This document shows, piece after piece, positions 44,570 to 53,299 of a DNA stretch of 64,000 bases; within the stretch, counting starts at the first letter, position 1; the number at the start of each line of letters is the position of its first letter. Position numbers and translations under genes: made by a program. Origin of the DNA: JACQFK01 sp964619955 (GTDB lineage: Bacteria > Planctomycetota > MHYJ01 > JACPRB01); contig CAZUJF010000026.1 in the NCBI GenBank assembly GCA_964619955.1, positions 1-64,000 of the forward strand, read 5' to 3'. A model generated the notes under the pieces. It had not been told where the DNA came from, made no database searches, and worked only from the letters and a program-made list of their open reading frames with translations.

Positions 44570-45802
44570 CTACAACACCGTCCGCTTGGAAATCACCACG
44601 ATGCCGCTTTCGGTCACCGTGAACTTCTTCCGGTCCTCCTCGGGGAAGAAGCCGATCTGCATGCCTTCGGGGATCACCACGTCCTTGTCGATGATCGCCC
44701 GGTGGATCTTCGCGTGCCGGCCGACCACCACGTTCTCGAAAATGATCGAGTCCGTCACCGTCGAGTAGCTGTTGATGCGCACGAACGGCGAGAGGATCGA
44801 GCGCTCCACCCGGCCGCCCGAGACGATGCAGCCCGGGGAGACCATCGAGTCCAGCGCCAGGCCCACCCGGCCCGGCTCCTGCTGCGCGAAGACGAACTTC
44901 GGCGGCGGCATCGTGATCGGCATCGTCCGGATCGGCCAGTCGTTATCGTACAGGTTCAGCTCCGGCGTCACCTGCACCAGATCCATGTTCGCGTCGAAAT
45001 AGGCGTCGATCGTCCCGACGTCGCGCCAGTACTTCGACTCCTTCTTGTTGGCGTCCACGAAACTGAACGCGTAGAGCGGATTCGTCGCCAGCATCTGGGG
45101 CAGGATGTTCTTCCCGAAATCATGCGAGCTCTTCGGATCCCGCGCGTCCTCCTCGAGCATCTTGTACATGACCTTCGCGTTGAACACGTAGATGCCCATC
45201 GACGCGAGGCACATGTCCGGGCGCCCCGGCACCGGCTTCGGGTGTTCGGGCTTCTCCTCGAAACCGACGATCTTCCCGTGCTCGTCCGCCTGGATCACCC
45301 CGAACTGCCCCGCGGCCTCGCGGAGCGGGACCTCGACGCAGGCGACCGTCGCGTCCGCGCCCTTCTCGTTGTGGTAGCGCACGAGATGCCGGTAATCCAT
45401 CTTGTAGATGTGGTCGCCGCCGAGGATCACGACGTTCTCGGGCTCCTCGTCCCGGAGCGCGAAGAGGTTCTGGTACACGGCGTCGGCGGTGCCGAGGTAG
45501 GAGTCCCCCGCGTGATACTGGGGCGGCAGCACCTCGAGGTACTCCCCCGCCGCGGGATTGAACATCAGCTGCCAGCCGTCGCGGATGTGCCGGTTCAGGG
45601 AGCGGGACCGGTACTGCACCAGCATGGAGATCTTCTTCAGGCCCGCGTTCACGCAGTTGGAGAGCGTGAAGTCGATGATCCGATAGATGCCTGCGAAAGG
45701 CACGGCGGGTTTCGCGCGGTCGCGCGTCAAGGGCTCGAGCCGCTGGCCGCGACCGCCCGCCAGGATCACGACCGCCGTCTTCGTCTGGTTCATTTCGCTC
45801 AC
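44570..45802 (-). CDS. glgC: Glucose-1-phosphate adenylyltransferase
   Basis: 410-residue ADP-glucose pyrophosphorylase, the first committed step of glycogen synthesis. N-terminal AGGRGQRLEPLTRDRAKPAV, substrate motifs GTADAVYQN and VGFEEKPEHPKP, and a left-handed beta-helix from about residue 305 (SPGCIVSGGRVERSILSPFV). Length is normal. The start is either GTG 45802 or ATG 45793; GTG is close to an AGG behind the preceding stop. It is the last gene of the glycogen operon. Confidence 0.95.
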   Translation of the reverse strand: MSEMNQTKTAVVILAGGRGQRLEPLTRDRAKPAVPFAGIYRIIDFTLSNCVNAGLKKISMLVQYRSRSLNRHIRDGWQLMFNPAAGEYLEVLPPQYHAGDSYLGTADAVYQNLFALRDEEPENVVILGGDHIYKMDYRHLVRYHNEKGADATVACVEVPLREAAGQFGVIQADEHGKIVGFEEKPEHPKPVPGRPDMCLASMGIYVFNAKVMYKMLEEDARDPKSSHDFGKNILPQMLATNPLYAFSFVDANKKESKYWRDVGTIDAYFDANMDLVQVTPELNLYDNDWPIRTMPITMPPPKFVFAQQEPGRVGLALDSMVSPGCIVSGGRVERSILSPFVRINSYSTVTDSIIFENVVVGRHAKIHRAIIDKDVVIPEGMQIGFFPEEDRKKFTVTESGIVVISKRTVL

Positions 45803-45808
45803 CCCGAC

Positions 45809-46807
45809 CTACTCGAACACCAGCGGCCGGCGCTCCAGCAGCTTCCGGAGCACCGGCAGACGCGACCCCAGCGACACCAGATGGCACACCGCGCTTCCGG
45901 GCAGCACCATGGGGACCGTCGTCACCCCGACCACGAGCCCGCTGTGGGGCGCCTTGATCCGTCCCAGCTCCGTCCCGAACGGCGTCGTGTTCACCGCCAC
46001 CGTGGCGCCCTTTTCGATTATATCACCGGGCTGCACCTGCACGTTGAGGATGCCCCCCTTCCCGGCCCGCAGCCATTTGTGGTCCGCGATGACGATCTGG
46101 AAGGCGGGCGAGGTCCGCTCGAAATCCATCATCTTCAGGTCGCCCAGCACGTTGCGGATGCCCTCCAGCCCCCGCCGGATCAGCTTCTTCTGGAACTTGA
46201 GCGGCTCCCCCGCCTCGTACACGATCGTGGGCACCCCCGCCGCGGAGGCCGCGCGCCGCAGCATGCCCTCATCGCCCGGCATGTCGAAGATCACCTCGCA
46301 GCCGAACGCCACGGCCAGGCGCCGCAGCACCGGGCTCCGCATGTCCGAGCGGACGTGGGGCAGGTTCGTCCGCCCCGTCGCCGCCGTGTGCAGGTCGATC
46401 CCGAAGTCCGAGATCTTCACGATCTTCGTGAAGATCGCCTCCGCGATCTGGGAGGCCATCGAGCCCCGGTCCTTCCCGGGGAAATAGCGGTTCAGGTCGC
46501 GCCCGTCCGGCAGATCCCGCGTCATCGACGTGAAGGAGATGGAATTCGCGATCAGGACCAGGATCAGCGTCCCCTGCAGGCGCGCGGGATCCACGGCCGC
46601 GCGGAGCTGCCGGATCATGTCCACGCCGTTGATCTCGTTGCCGTGCACGGCGGCGGTGACGTAGACCACCGGCCCCGGACGCGACCCGTGGATCACCGTG
46701 ACCGGGATGAAGACCGGGGTCGCGGTGTAGAACTCGCTGATGCGGATCTTGAGGTCCTTGCGCGAGCCCGGCCTCACGCGCATCCCGGCGATGTCGAAGG
46801 CCTTCAT
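45809..46807 (-). CDS. Succinylglutamate desuccinylase/aspartoacylase-family protein
   Basis: 332-residue zinc carboxypeptidase-like (M14) enzyme. Zinc and substrate motifs: VTAAVHGNEINGVDMIR, DLNRYFPG, ISDFGIDLHTAATGR and TIVYEAGEP. The last third carries a biotinyl/lipoyl-like beta domain (GGILNVQVQPGDIIEKGATV). It overlaps rimK by four bases. Pairs of RimK and this M14 protein occur in many bacteria and are thought to act on the same amino-acid conjugate, but no substrate is established. Confidence 0.85.
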   Translation of the reverse strand: MKAFDIAGMRVRPGSRKDLKIRISEFYTATPVFIPVTVIHGSRPGPVVYVTAAVHGNEINGVDMIRQLRAAVDPARLQGTLILVLIANSISFTSMTRDLPDGRDLNRYFPGKDRGSMASQIAEAIFTKIVKISDFGIDLHTAATGRTNLPHVRSDMRSPVLRRLAVAFGCEVIFDMPGDEGMLRRAASAAGVPTIVYEAGEPLKFQKKLIRRGLEGIRNVLGDLKMMDFERTSPAFQIVIADHKWLRAGKGGILNVQVQPGDIIEKGATVAVNTTPFGTELGRIKAPHSGLVVGVTTVPMVLPGSAVCHLVSLGSRLPVLRKLLERRPLVFE

Positions 46808-47673
46808 CGGCGCGCCGCCGCCTGGATGAACATCCTCGCGACGTTCAGTCCCGTGGCCTCCTCGAGCCCTTCGAAACCCGGCGAGGCGTTCACCTCGATC
46901 ACTAGCGGGCCGCCCGCCGACTCCAGGATGTCGACCCCGGCGAGCCGGAGCCCGATCGCCGCCGCGGCCCGCACCGCCGCGCGCGCGAACTCCCTGGAAA
47001 GCTTCACCGGCTCCCCCATGCCCCCGCGGTGGATGTTCGAGCGGAACTCCCCCTCGCGGCCGATACGGCGCATCGACGCGCGCACCTCGCCGTCGATCAC
47101 CAGCGCGCGCACGTCGCGGGCCTTGGATTCGGAGACGAAGCGCTGGATCAGGATGTCCTCGCCCAGGCTCCAGATGGTCTCGAGCATCGACGCCGCCGAC
47201 GCCCGGCTCTCCGCCAGGATGACCCCCGTGCCCTGCGTGCCGCGCAGCAGCTTCAGGATCAGCGGCGGCCCCCCCACCAGGCGGATCAGGCGGTCCAGGT
47301 CCTTCGGATACCTCGACACCAGCGTGTCGGGCACCGGCACCCCCTTCGCCGCCAGGAACTGCAGACACGCCAGCTTGTTCTTCGCGCGGTCGATCGCCTC
47401 GGGGCCGTTCACCACCGGGACCTTCATGAGTTCGAACTGCCGGATCACCGCGATCGCGTAGGCGGTCCCCGCCGTGCCCACCCGCGGCAGCACCGCCTGG
47501 GGGGTGGCGTAGGGCCTGCCGTTCACGAGCACGGCGGGATGCCGGCCGTGCAGATGCAGCACGCACTTCAGCGGATCCACCACGTCGACCTTGTGGCCCA
47601 GTTTCACCCCCTCCTCGCGCAGGCGGCGCGTCGAGTAGAGCGAGCGCTTCCGGGACAGGACCAGGATCCTCAT
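46804..47673 (-). CDS. rimK: RimK-type ATP-grasp ligase
   Basis: 289-residue ATP-grasp enzyme. N-terminal RILVLSRKRSLYSTRRL, ATP-binding LILKLLRGTQGTGVILAES, and metal ligands in LVIEVNASPGFEGLEEATG. RimK family members attach glutamate to ribosomal protein S6 or make poly-glutamate or other peptides. It sits between glgA and the M14 enzyme with four-base overlaps on both sides, so its synthesis is coupled to glycogen synthase. Why it is placed in a glycogen operon is unknown. Confidence 0.9.
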   Translation of the reverse strand: MRILVLSRKRSLYSTRRLREEGVKLGHKVDVVDPLKCVLHLHGRHPAVLVNGRPYATPQAVLPRVGTAGTAYAIAVIRQFELMKVPVVNGPEAIDRAKNKLACLQFLAAKGVPVPDTLVSRYPKDLDRLIRLVGGPPLILKLLRGTQGTGVILAESRASAASMLETIWSLGEDILIQRFVSESKARDVRALVIDGEVRASMRRIGREGEFRSNIHRGGMGEPVKLSREFARAAVRAAAAIGLRLAGVDILESAGGPLVIEVNASPGFEGLEEATGLNVARMFIQAAARR

Positions 47674-49085
47674 CGGGGCTTCCCCGTCAGCAGCGACTCG
47701 TACAGGCGGAGATATTCCTTCGCCGAGGCGTCCCAGCTGAAATCTTTCGCCATGCCCGCCCGCTGCAGCTGCGCCCAGCGCGACGGCGCCCGGTAGGCCG
47801 CGATCCCCTGGTCCAGCGCCCAGAGCAGCCCGGCCGGGGTGGCGTGGTCGAAACGGAAGCCGGTCACGCCGTGGGCCACCGTGTCGACCAGCCCGCCCGT
47901 GGACCGGACGACCGGCACGGTCCCGTAGCGCAGGGCATAAATCTGAGTCAGGCCGCAGGGCTCGTATCTAGAGGGGACCGCGAGCAGATCGCTCCCCGCG
48001 ATGATCCGGTGCGCGAACGCGTTGTCGAACCCCACCTGGACGAAGGCCTTGCTCCCGAGACGGGAGGCCAGCCAGCGCACCCCGTCCTCGAGCCCATGCT
48101 CGCCGCTGCCCAGGACGACCAGCTGCACGTCCCGGGCCGCCAGCCCCTCCGCGGCGCCCAGGAGCAGGTCGACGCCCTTCTGCTGCGCGAGGCGGCCCAC
48201 CATCGCCACCACCGGGACGTCCCCCCGCACCGGCAGGCCGCAGCGACGCTGCAGTTCCGCCTTGCACACGGCCTTCCCGGCCAGGTCCCTCGCCGAATAT
48301 TTCGCCGGCAGAAACGCGTCCTTCGAGGGATTCCATTCGTCGCGGTCCACCCCGTTCAGGATGCCGCTCAGCGATCCCACGCGGTCCCGCAGCAGTCCGT
48401 CCATGCCGTAACCGTACTCCGGCGTCAGGATCTCCTTCGCGTAGGTCGGGCTCACCGTCGTCAGCGCGTCCGCGTGCACGAGCCCGCCCTTCAGGAGATT
48501 GAGGTCGTCGTAGCACTCCAGCTCCCGCGCCGTGAAGCGTTCCCATCCGAAACCGGTGACGGGAAGATCCCCCTTCCAGAAGCGGCCCTGGTACGCGAGG
48601 TTGTGGATCGTCAGCACGCTTTTCGTCTTCGGGAACGCCGGGAAATACCAGCTCTTGAGATGCAGGGGCACGATCGCGGTCTGCCAGTCGTGCACGTGGA
48701 CGATGTCCCAGGTCTTGCCCGTCTGGATCAGGAACTCCAGGGCCGCCCGGGAGAGGAACGTGAAGCGCGCCAGGTTGTCCGGATAATCGCGCCCGCCTTC
48801 GCCGTACAGCCCGGGACGGCTGAAGAACACGTCGTGCTCGATGAAGTGATGGATCCCGTGGCGGCGCACGGCCCCCCAGGCCGTCCGGCCGAATCCCAGC
48901 GGGACCGAGACCAGGTTGGGCAGGGCCTCCAGCGGGAAGCCGCGCACCGCGGGGTACAGGGGGGAAACGACCGCCACTTCCGCGCCGAGCTTCTCCAGGG
49001 CGGGGGGCAGCGCCCCGGCGACGTCCGCCAGCCCGCCCGTCTTCGAATACGGGACGACCTCGGACGAGATGAAAGCGATGCGCAC
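47670..49085 (-). CDS. glgA: Glycogen synthase
   Basis: 471-residue GT5 starch/glycogen synthase that uses ADP-glucose. Motif KTGGLADVAGALP near the N-terminus binds ADP-glucose; the C-terminal signature EPCGLTQIYALRYGTVPVVR is intact. The GTG at 49085 was chosen: AAGGAG lies eight bases upstream and the protein then starts RIAFISSEVVPYSKTGG as usual. It is followed by rimK with a four-base overlap. Confidence 0.96.
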   Translation of the reverse strand: MRIAFISSEVVPYSKTGGLADVAGALPPALEKLGAEVAVVSPLYPAVRGFPLEALPNLVSVPLGFGRTAWGAVRRHGIHHFIEHDVFFSRPGLYGEGGRDYPDNLARFTFLSRAALEFLIQTGKTWDIVHVHDWQTAIVPLHLKSWYFPAFPKTKSVLTIHNLAYQGRFWKGDLPVTGFGWERFTARELECYDDLNLLKGGLVHADALTTVSPTYAKEILTPEYGYGMDGLLRDRVGSLSGILNGVDRDEWNPSKDAFLPAKYSARDLAGKAVCKAELQRRCGLPVRGDVPVVAMVGRLAQQKGVDLLLGAAEGLAARDVQLVVLGSGEHGLEDGVRWLASRLGSKAFVQVGFDNAFAHRIIAGSDLLAVPSRYEPCGLTQIYALRYGTVPVVRSTGGLVDTVAHGVTGFRFDHATPAGLLWALDQGIAAYRAPSRWAQLQRAGMAKDFSWDASAKEYLRLYESLLTGKPR

Positions 49086-49131
49086 CGTGCGGTCTCCTTG
49101 TGGCGAGTCAACGTCGTTTCGAGCAGGTGAA

Positions 49132-49148
49132 GCGGGGGCCCTCCCCGC
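49132..49148 (-). other. GC hairpin in galT-glgA spacer
   Basis: GCGGGG-N5-CCCCGC inside the 112-base spacer between the galT stop and glgA. There is no T-run, so it is more likely an mRNA stability or partial-termination element than a full terminator. Nothing else is seen in the spacer. Confidence 0.3.
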
Positions 49149-49197
49149 CGTCAACCGGCCTTTCAACCCGTCGGCTCACTCCCATCGAACCACTGCA

Positions 49198-50184
49198 TCA
49201 GACCTTGAGTTCGCGAAGGTACGCGGCCCCCTGCTCGGGGGGCACGGGGTTGATGTAGAACCCGCTGCCCCACTCGAAGCCCGCCACGCCCGTGATGCGC
49301 GGGATGATCTCGAAATGCCAGTGGTAGTGGTCCAGGGGCCGCGCGTTCAGCGGGCTCGTGTGGATCAGGTAGTTGTACGGCGGGGCGCTCACCGCCTTCT
49401 CGATCTTCGCGATCACCGTCCGGAGGCAGCGCCCCAGCTCCATGAGCAGGCTGTCGTCGGTCATCTCGTAGTGCGACAGGTGGCGGCGCGGCAGCACGTG
49501 GGTCTCGAACGGAAAGCGCGCGGCGAAGGGCGCGAAGGCGACGAAGTTCGGCGTCTCGAGCACCAGGCGCGTCCCCGACTGGAGCTCCTGCGCGACCATG
49601 TCGCAGAGCAGGCAGCGGTCGCGGTGCTCGAAGTACTCCCGGCAGCGGCGGATCTCCGTGTCCACCGCCAGCGGCACGATCGGCGTCGCGATCAGCTGCG
49701 AATGCGTGTGCTCGAGGGAGGCCCCCGCCTTCTCGCGGACGTTCTTGAAGATGAGGGCGTACACCAGCCGCACGTCGTTGCGCAGGTCGAGCAGCCGCTG
49801 CTTGTAGAGCCACAGGACGTCGCGCACCTCGTCGTCCGCGAGGTCCGTCAGCGACACGACATGGCGCGGCGTCTCGATGACCACCTCGTGCGCGCCGACG
49901 CCGTTCATGAGGTCGTACATGCCCTCGGCGCGCTTGTCGAGGCCGCCCTCCACCATGAGCGCCGGGAACTTGTTCGAGACCACCCGGGCCCGCCACGCCG
50001 CGCCCGAGCGCACGGCCGCGATCTCGCGCGGCGTCATGTGCTCCTGGCCCGGACAGAAGGCGCAGGGATTGGACCGTTGCGCCCCCACCCGGTCGGCGTG
50101 GGCCCATTCGTCCGGGCGTTTCGCCCGCTCGGAGGCGATGATCACCCAGCGGGAGGAAACGGGGTCGCGGCGCAGTTCAGGCAC
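49198..50184 (-). CDS. galT: Galactose-1-phosphate uridylyltransferase-like protein
   Basis: 328-residue HIT-superfamily nucleotidyltransferase. Zinc cysteines in NPCAFCPG and RCLLCDM, the active-site His triad region LEHTHSQLIATP, and HYHWHFEIIPR. In several bacterial glycogen clusters a GalT-like enzyme of this kind accompanies GH57 and GlgA; there it may work on other sugar phosphates than galactose. Nine bases separate it from the GH57 gene. Confidence 0.9.
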   Translation of the reverse strand: MPELRRDPVSSRWVIIASERAKRPDEWAHADRVGAQRSNPCAFCPGQEHMTPREIAAVRSGAAWRARVVSNKFPALMVEGGLDKRAEGMYDLMNGVGAHEVVIETPRHVVSLTDLADDEVRDVLWLYKQRLLDLRNDVRLVYALIFKNVREKAGASLEHTHSQLIATPIVPLAVDTEIRRCREYFEHRDRCLLCDMVAQELQSGTRLVLETPNFVAFAPFAARFPFETHVLPRRHLSHYEMTDDSLLMELGRCLRTVIAKIEKAVSAPPYNYLIHTSPLNARPLDHYHWHFEIIPRITGVAGFEWGSGFYINPVPPEQGAAYLRELKV

Positions 50185-50193
50185 GAAATCCTC

Positions 50194-52125
50194 TTATACC
50201 TGCCAGTTTACCTTCTCGTAGTCGGTCCCGGGCACCCGGAACGACAGCGGAATCAGCGTCGGGATCCGGACCGGCACCCCGGCCGTCCGTTCGTACTCGA
50301 GGAAGAACTCGATCTCCTCCCCGCGGATCAGCCCCAGTTCGTCGAAGGGGATGCCGGCCTCGAAGATCTCGTCGACGACGCCCTCGAGCTTCAGCGTCTT
50401 CTGCCGGGGGCGCGTGACGACGATCCGCAGCTCCCCCGATCCCATGATGTCGCGCGGGCTCACGCCCTTCCGGAAGTCCAGCCTCAGGAGCAGCCGCTCG
50501 AGATCGAAACCGAAGTAGACGTCGCTCAGGAAGGACGACTCCCCCGCCAGCGCGCCGTATTCGCGGGACATGTCGTAATGGCCGGCCGCGATCCATTCGA
50601 AGTAGTCGCTGCGGCGGCCGTCCAGGCGCACGTTGAGCGCGGCCTCCGGCCATTTCACCCGGGTCTCGCCGCGCACCTGCTTGACCGGCCGCATCAGATC
50701 GTCCGGCCACGGCTTCCCGATGATCTTGTAGATGTTCATCAGATGCCGGCGGAACAGCGCGTCGAATTCCGCGTCCTGCGCGCTCGTGAAATCCTCGCCG
50801 AACCACCAGTACCAGTCGCTGCCCTCGGCGGCCCTCAGACACTCCCAGGCGAGTTCGGAGGTCGATCCATCCAGGTCCCGGTAGGCCCGGCCGAGCATCT
50901 CCCAGCCCCGGCGGTCCTCGGGATGCCCGATCCAGACCCCGAAGTTCCGGTTGATCCACGAGCCCGCGGTCAGCCCGCCGATGTCGCCCTGGGAGGACAA
51001 TTCGGACATGGTCACGGTCCGGATGTTCGGATGTCCTGAGAGCGACTTGAAAAGGGCCCGCAGGAACGCGACCCCGCCGTCCGGGTAATGCTCCCAGGGG
51101 TTCTCGCCGTCGAGGATGACCGGCACGGGGCCGGAGCGGCCCTCGAGGCGCCGGATGAAATCGGCGGCGGCATCCGCCGGATCCATGCTCTTGTAGGTGA
51201 AGCCGAGCAGATTGGAAAGCGCGGTGTCCCGGAACGCCACCTTGAGCCCGTGAAGGGTGCGCACGCCCGGCTCCCCGATGATCGCCTGGTCGGTGGCCGC
51301 CCACTCGGCGCCCGCCGCGCGGAACAACGCGCACGCCTCGTTGCTGACGGAACCCTCGGAGGGCCAGAAGCCCCGGGGCCGGCGGCCGAAATAGCGCTCC
51401 CCCGCGTCGAGCGCGCGCCGCACCTGGACCTCCGCCTCGCCGCGGAACGACGGGGCGTTCGGCAGGGGCAGGTCGGGGATCGCCTCGCGGGCGCTGCCGA
51501 AATCGCAAAGCAGCGGAACGATGGGGTGGTAGTAGGGGCTCACGCAAAGTTCGACCCGGGGATGCAGCGCGCTCCAGCGCGGCAGGATGCGGGCCAGCAC
51601 CTCGCGCGTGGCCGCAAGCAGGACCTGCTTGTCCTCCTCGCCGTAGCCCCGGCCCTTCTTCCGCAATTCGCGGGCGGCGTCCTCCAGCGGATGGATCCAC
51701 GCCAGGTTCGCCAGCACCTGCAGATCGCGGAAGTCGCCTTCGCGGAAGGTCTTCTTCGCGCGATGCATCTCCAGAAGCTCCCGGTAGCGGGGATAGACCC
51801 CGACGACGCTGTCCGGATGCGCCCAGAAGAACGTCGACAGCATCGCCGCCTTCTGCTCCTCGTCGAGCTCCGCGGCGGGGACCAGGGACAACTCCTGCAT
51901 GTCGTCCGTCGCCCCGTCCACGTAGGCCTGAAGCTGGTCCAGCAGGACGGGGCTGAAGTTCGTCGTGCAGCGGATCTCGGGGAACTCCTCGAGCAGGGCC
52001 GCCAGACCGGTGTAATCCTTCAATCCGTGCAGGCGCACCCAGGGCATCAGGATCTTCCCGGAGGGGAGGTCCCGGTAACAGGGCTGGTGGAAATGCCAGA
52101 GAAACGCGAGTTCGACGTGACCCAT
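50194..52125 (-). CDS. GH57 family glycoside hydrolase
   Basis: 643-residue enzyme of family 57. N-terminal LAFLWHFHQPCYRD, nucleophile E257 in GFWPSEGSVS and acid/base D339 in VILDGENPWEHYPDGG are all in place. A C-terminal beta domain (residues about 490-643) follows. Family members are alpha-amylases, 4-alpha-glucanotransferases, amylopullulanases or branching enzymes; the glycogen operon context suggests glycogen trimming or branching. No signal peptide, so cytoplasmic. It starts the operon, 15 bases after TATAAT. Confidence 0.92.
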   Translation of the reverse strand: MGHVELAFLWHFHQPCYRDLPSGKILMPWVRLHGLKDYTGLAALLEEFPEIRCTTNFSPVLLDQLQAYVDGATDDMQELSLVPAAELDEEQKAAMLSTFFWAHPDSVVGVYPRYRELLEMHRAKKTFREGDFRDLQVLANLAWIHPLEDAARELRKKGRGYGEEDKQVLLAATREVLARILPRWSALHPRVELCVSPYYHPIVPLLCDFGSAREAIPDLPLPNAPSFRGEAEVQVRRALDAGERYFGRRPRGFWPSEGSVSNEACALFRAAGAEWAATDQAIIGEPGVRTLHGLKVAFRDTALSNLLGFTYKSMDPADAAADFIRRLEGRSGPVPVILDGENPWEHYPDGGVAFLRALFKSLSGHPNIRTVTMSELSSQGDIGGLTAGSWINRNFGVWIGHPEDRRGWEMLGRAYRDLDGSTSELAWECLRAAEGSDWYWWFGEDFTSAQDAEFDALFRRHLMNIYKIIGKPWPDDLMRPVKQVRGETRVKWPEAALNVRLDGRRSDYFEWIAAGHYDMSREYGALAGESSFLSDVYFGFDLERLLLRLDFRKGVSPRDIMGSGELRIVVTRPRQKTLKLEGVVDEIFEAGIPFDELGLIRGEEIEFFLEYERTAGVPVRIPTLIPLSFRVPGTDYEKVNWQV

Positions 52126-52140
52126 GCGACTTGGGTTTGA

Positions 52141-52146
52141 ATTATA
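52141..52146 (-). promoter_or_regulatory. -10 element of glycogen operon
   Basis: TATAAT on the minus strand, 15 bases before the GH57 ATG, giving a leader of about eight bases with no Shine-Dalgarno. No -35 match. Confidence 0.5.
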
Positions 52147-52177
52147 GCCCTCGAGAGGGCTTCGGTCATCACTTTCC

Positions 52178-52183
52178 TATAAT
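52178..52183 (+). promoter_or_regulatory. -10 element of cytochrome gene, leaderless
   Basis: TATAAT eight bases before the ATG at 52192, divergent from the glycogen operon promoter 32 bases away. No -35 match. Confidence 0.5.
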
Positions 52184-52191
52184 GCAGCCCC

Positions 52192-53292
52192 ATGAAAGGC
52201 CTCTGTGTCGGACTCCTGCTGGCGGCCGTCCTCGCGGCCGGCGCCCAGGATTCCGAACTGCGTCTGCGGCGCCGCATCCCCTGGTCCGAGGTGAAGGTCC
52301 AGCCCCGCACCCAGACCCCCGCCGCGCTCGCCGATCTCGGCGACCGCCTCTACGGATGGAACTGCCTCCCCTGCCACGGACCCGACGGCAAGGGGGACGG
52401 CCCCGAGGCGCTGCGCCGGGGACTGCGCCCGCGCGATTTCACCCGGGGCGGCTTCAAACTCAAGACCTCGCTTCCGGACGAGATGCCCTTCGACGAGGAC
52501 CTCTACCGCACCGTGAGCGCCGGCATCGCGGCCGGCGGCATGCCCGCCCACGGCGATTTCGGCGGCGACCAGATCTGGGCCCTCGTGGACCGGATCAAGG
52601 ATCTCTCCGACGTCGTCGTCGAGGGGAGAAGACTCTTCAACCACTTCCAGCGCTCGCCCGCGCGGAACCGCCTTCCGATCCCGCGGGATCGTGCGCCCGA
52701 CCCGGCCCGCGGCGCGGACGCCTACCGGCGACTCCAGTGCGCCCGCTGCCACGGCGATCGGGGCCGCGGAGACGGCCCGGCGGCCGCGACGCTCGTCGAT
52801 GCGGACGGCCGCCCCATGGGCCTGCCGGATCTCACCCGGGGAGAGATCGCGTTCAAGGCCGGCGCCGCGGCCGAAGATCTCTTCCGCATCCTGAGCACCG
52901 GCATGCCGGGCACGCCGATGCCGTCCTTCCACGGCGTCTGCCCCCCCGGAGAGCTCTGGGATCTGGCCGGTCATCTGCGTTCGCTGTACGTCCCCGTCAA
53001 ACCCGGCGAGCAGGTCTACCTCGCGCTGGGCTGCCAGAGCTGCCACAGCATCGGACGAGGGCGGCTCGTGGGGCCGGATCTGGCCGGCGTCCTGCAGCGG
53101 CACGACCCCGAGTGGCTCCGCCGCTGGCTCAAGGATCCCACGTCCATGATGATCACGGATCCGAAGGCCCGGGAACTGGTCCGCCAGTTCACGGTGCAGA
53201 TGCCCAATCTGAATCTGAACGACGCCGAAATCGGCGCCCTTTTGGACTACTTCGCGACGTTCCCTAAAGAGCCCTTGAAAGAGGAGAAATGA
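52192..53292 (+). CDS. Exported cytochrome c with three haem sites
   Basis: 366-residue periplasmic protein. The signal peptide MKGLCVGLLLAAVLAAGAQD has a normal AGA cleavage site. Three CxxCH sites follow, WNCLPCHGPDGKGDG (about residue 60), QCARCHGDRGRGDG (about 184) and GCQSCHSIGRG (about 282). The first two head similar mono-haem domains, each with a candidate Met ligand (AGGMPAHGDF, STGMPGTPMPSF). Probably an electron-transfer partner of the propeller protein encoded seven bases downstream. Confidence 0.88.
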   Translation: MKGLCVGLLLAAVLAAGAQDSELRLRRRIPWSEVKVQPRTQTPAALADLGDRLYGWNCLPCHGPDGKGDGPEALRRGLRPRDFTRGGFKLKTSLPDEMPFDEDLYRTVSAGIAAGGMPAHGDFGGDQIWALVDRIKDLSDVVVEGRRLFNHFQRSPARNRLPIPRDRAPDPARGADAYRRLQCARCHGDRGRGDGPAAATLVDADGRPMGLPDLTRGEIAFKAGAAAEDLFRILSTGMPGTPMPSFHGVCPPGELWDLAGHLRSLYVPVKPGEQVYLALGCQSCHSIGRGRLVGPDLAGVLQRHDPEWLRRWLKDPTSMMITDPKARELVRQFTVQMPNLNLNDAEIGALLDYFATFPKEPLKEEK

Positions 53293-53299
53293 ACCCTTG

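Noticed and set aside
44702..47461. Very long plus-strand open frame (over 900 codons) opposite glgC, the M14 gene and rimK
   Set aside because: It is rich in Arg/His/Asp/Val as expected for the antisense of GC-rich genes, has no recognisable domain, and lies across three well-recognised minus-strand genes.
49107..49112. TTGACT on the minus strand upstream of glgA as a -35 element
   Set aside because: No -10-like sequence at 16-18 bases; the gap is better explained as an operon spacer with Shine-Dalgarno AAGGAG.
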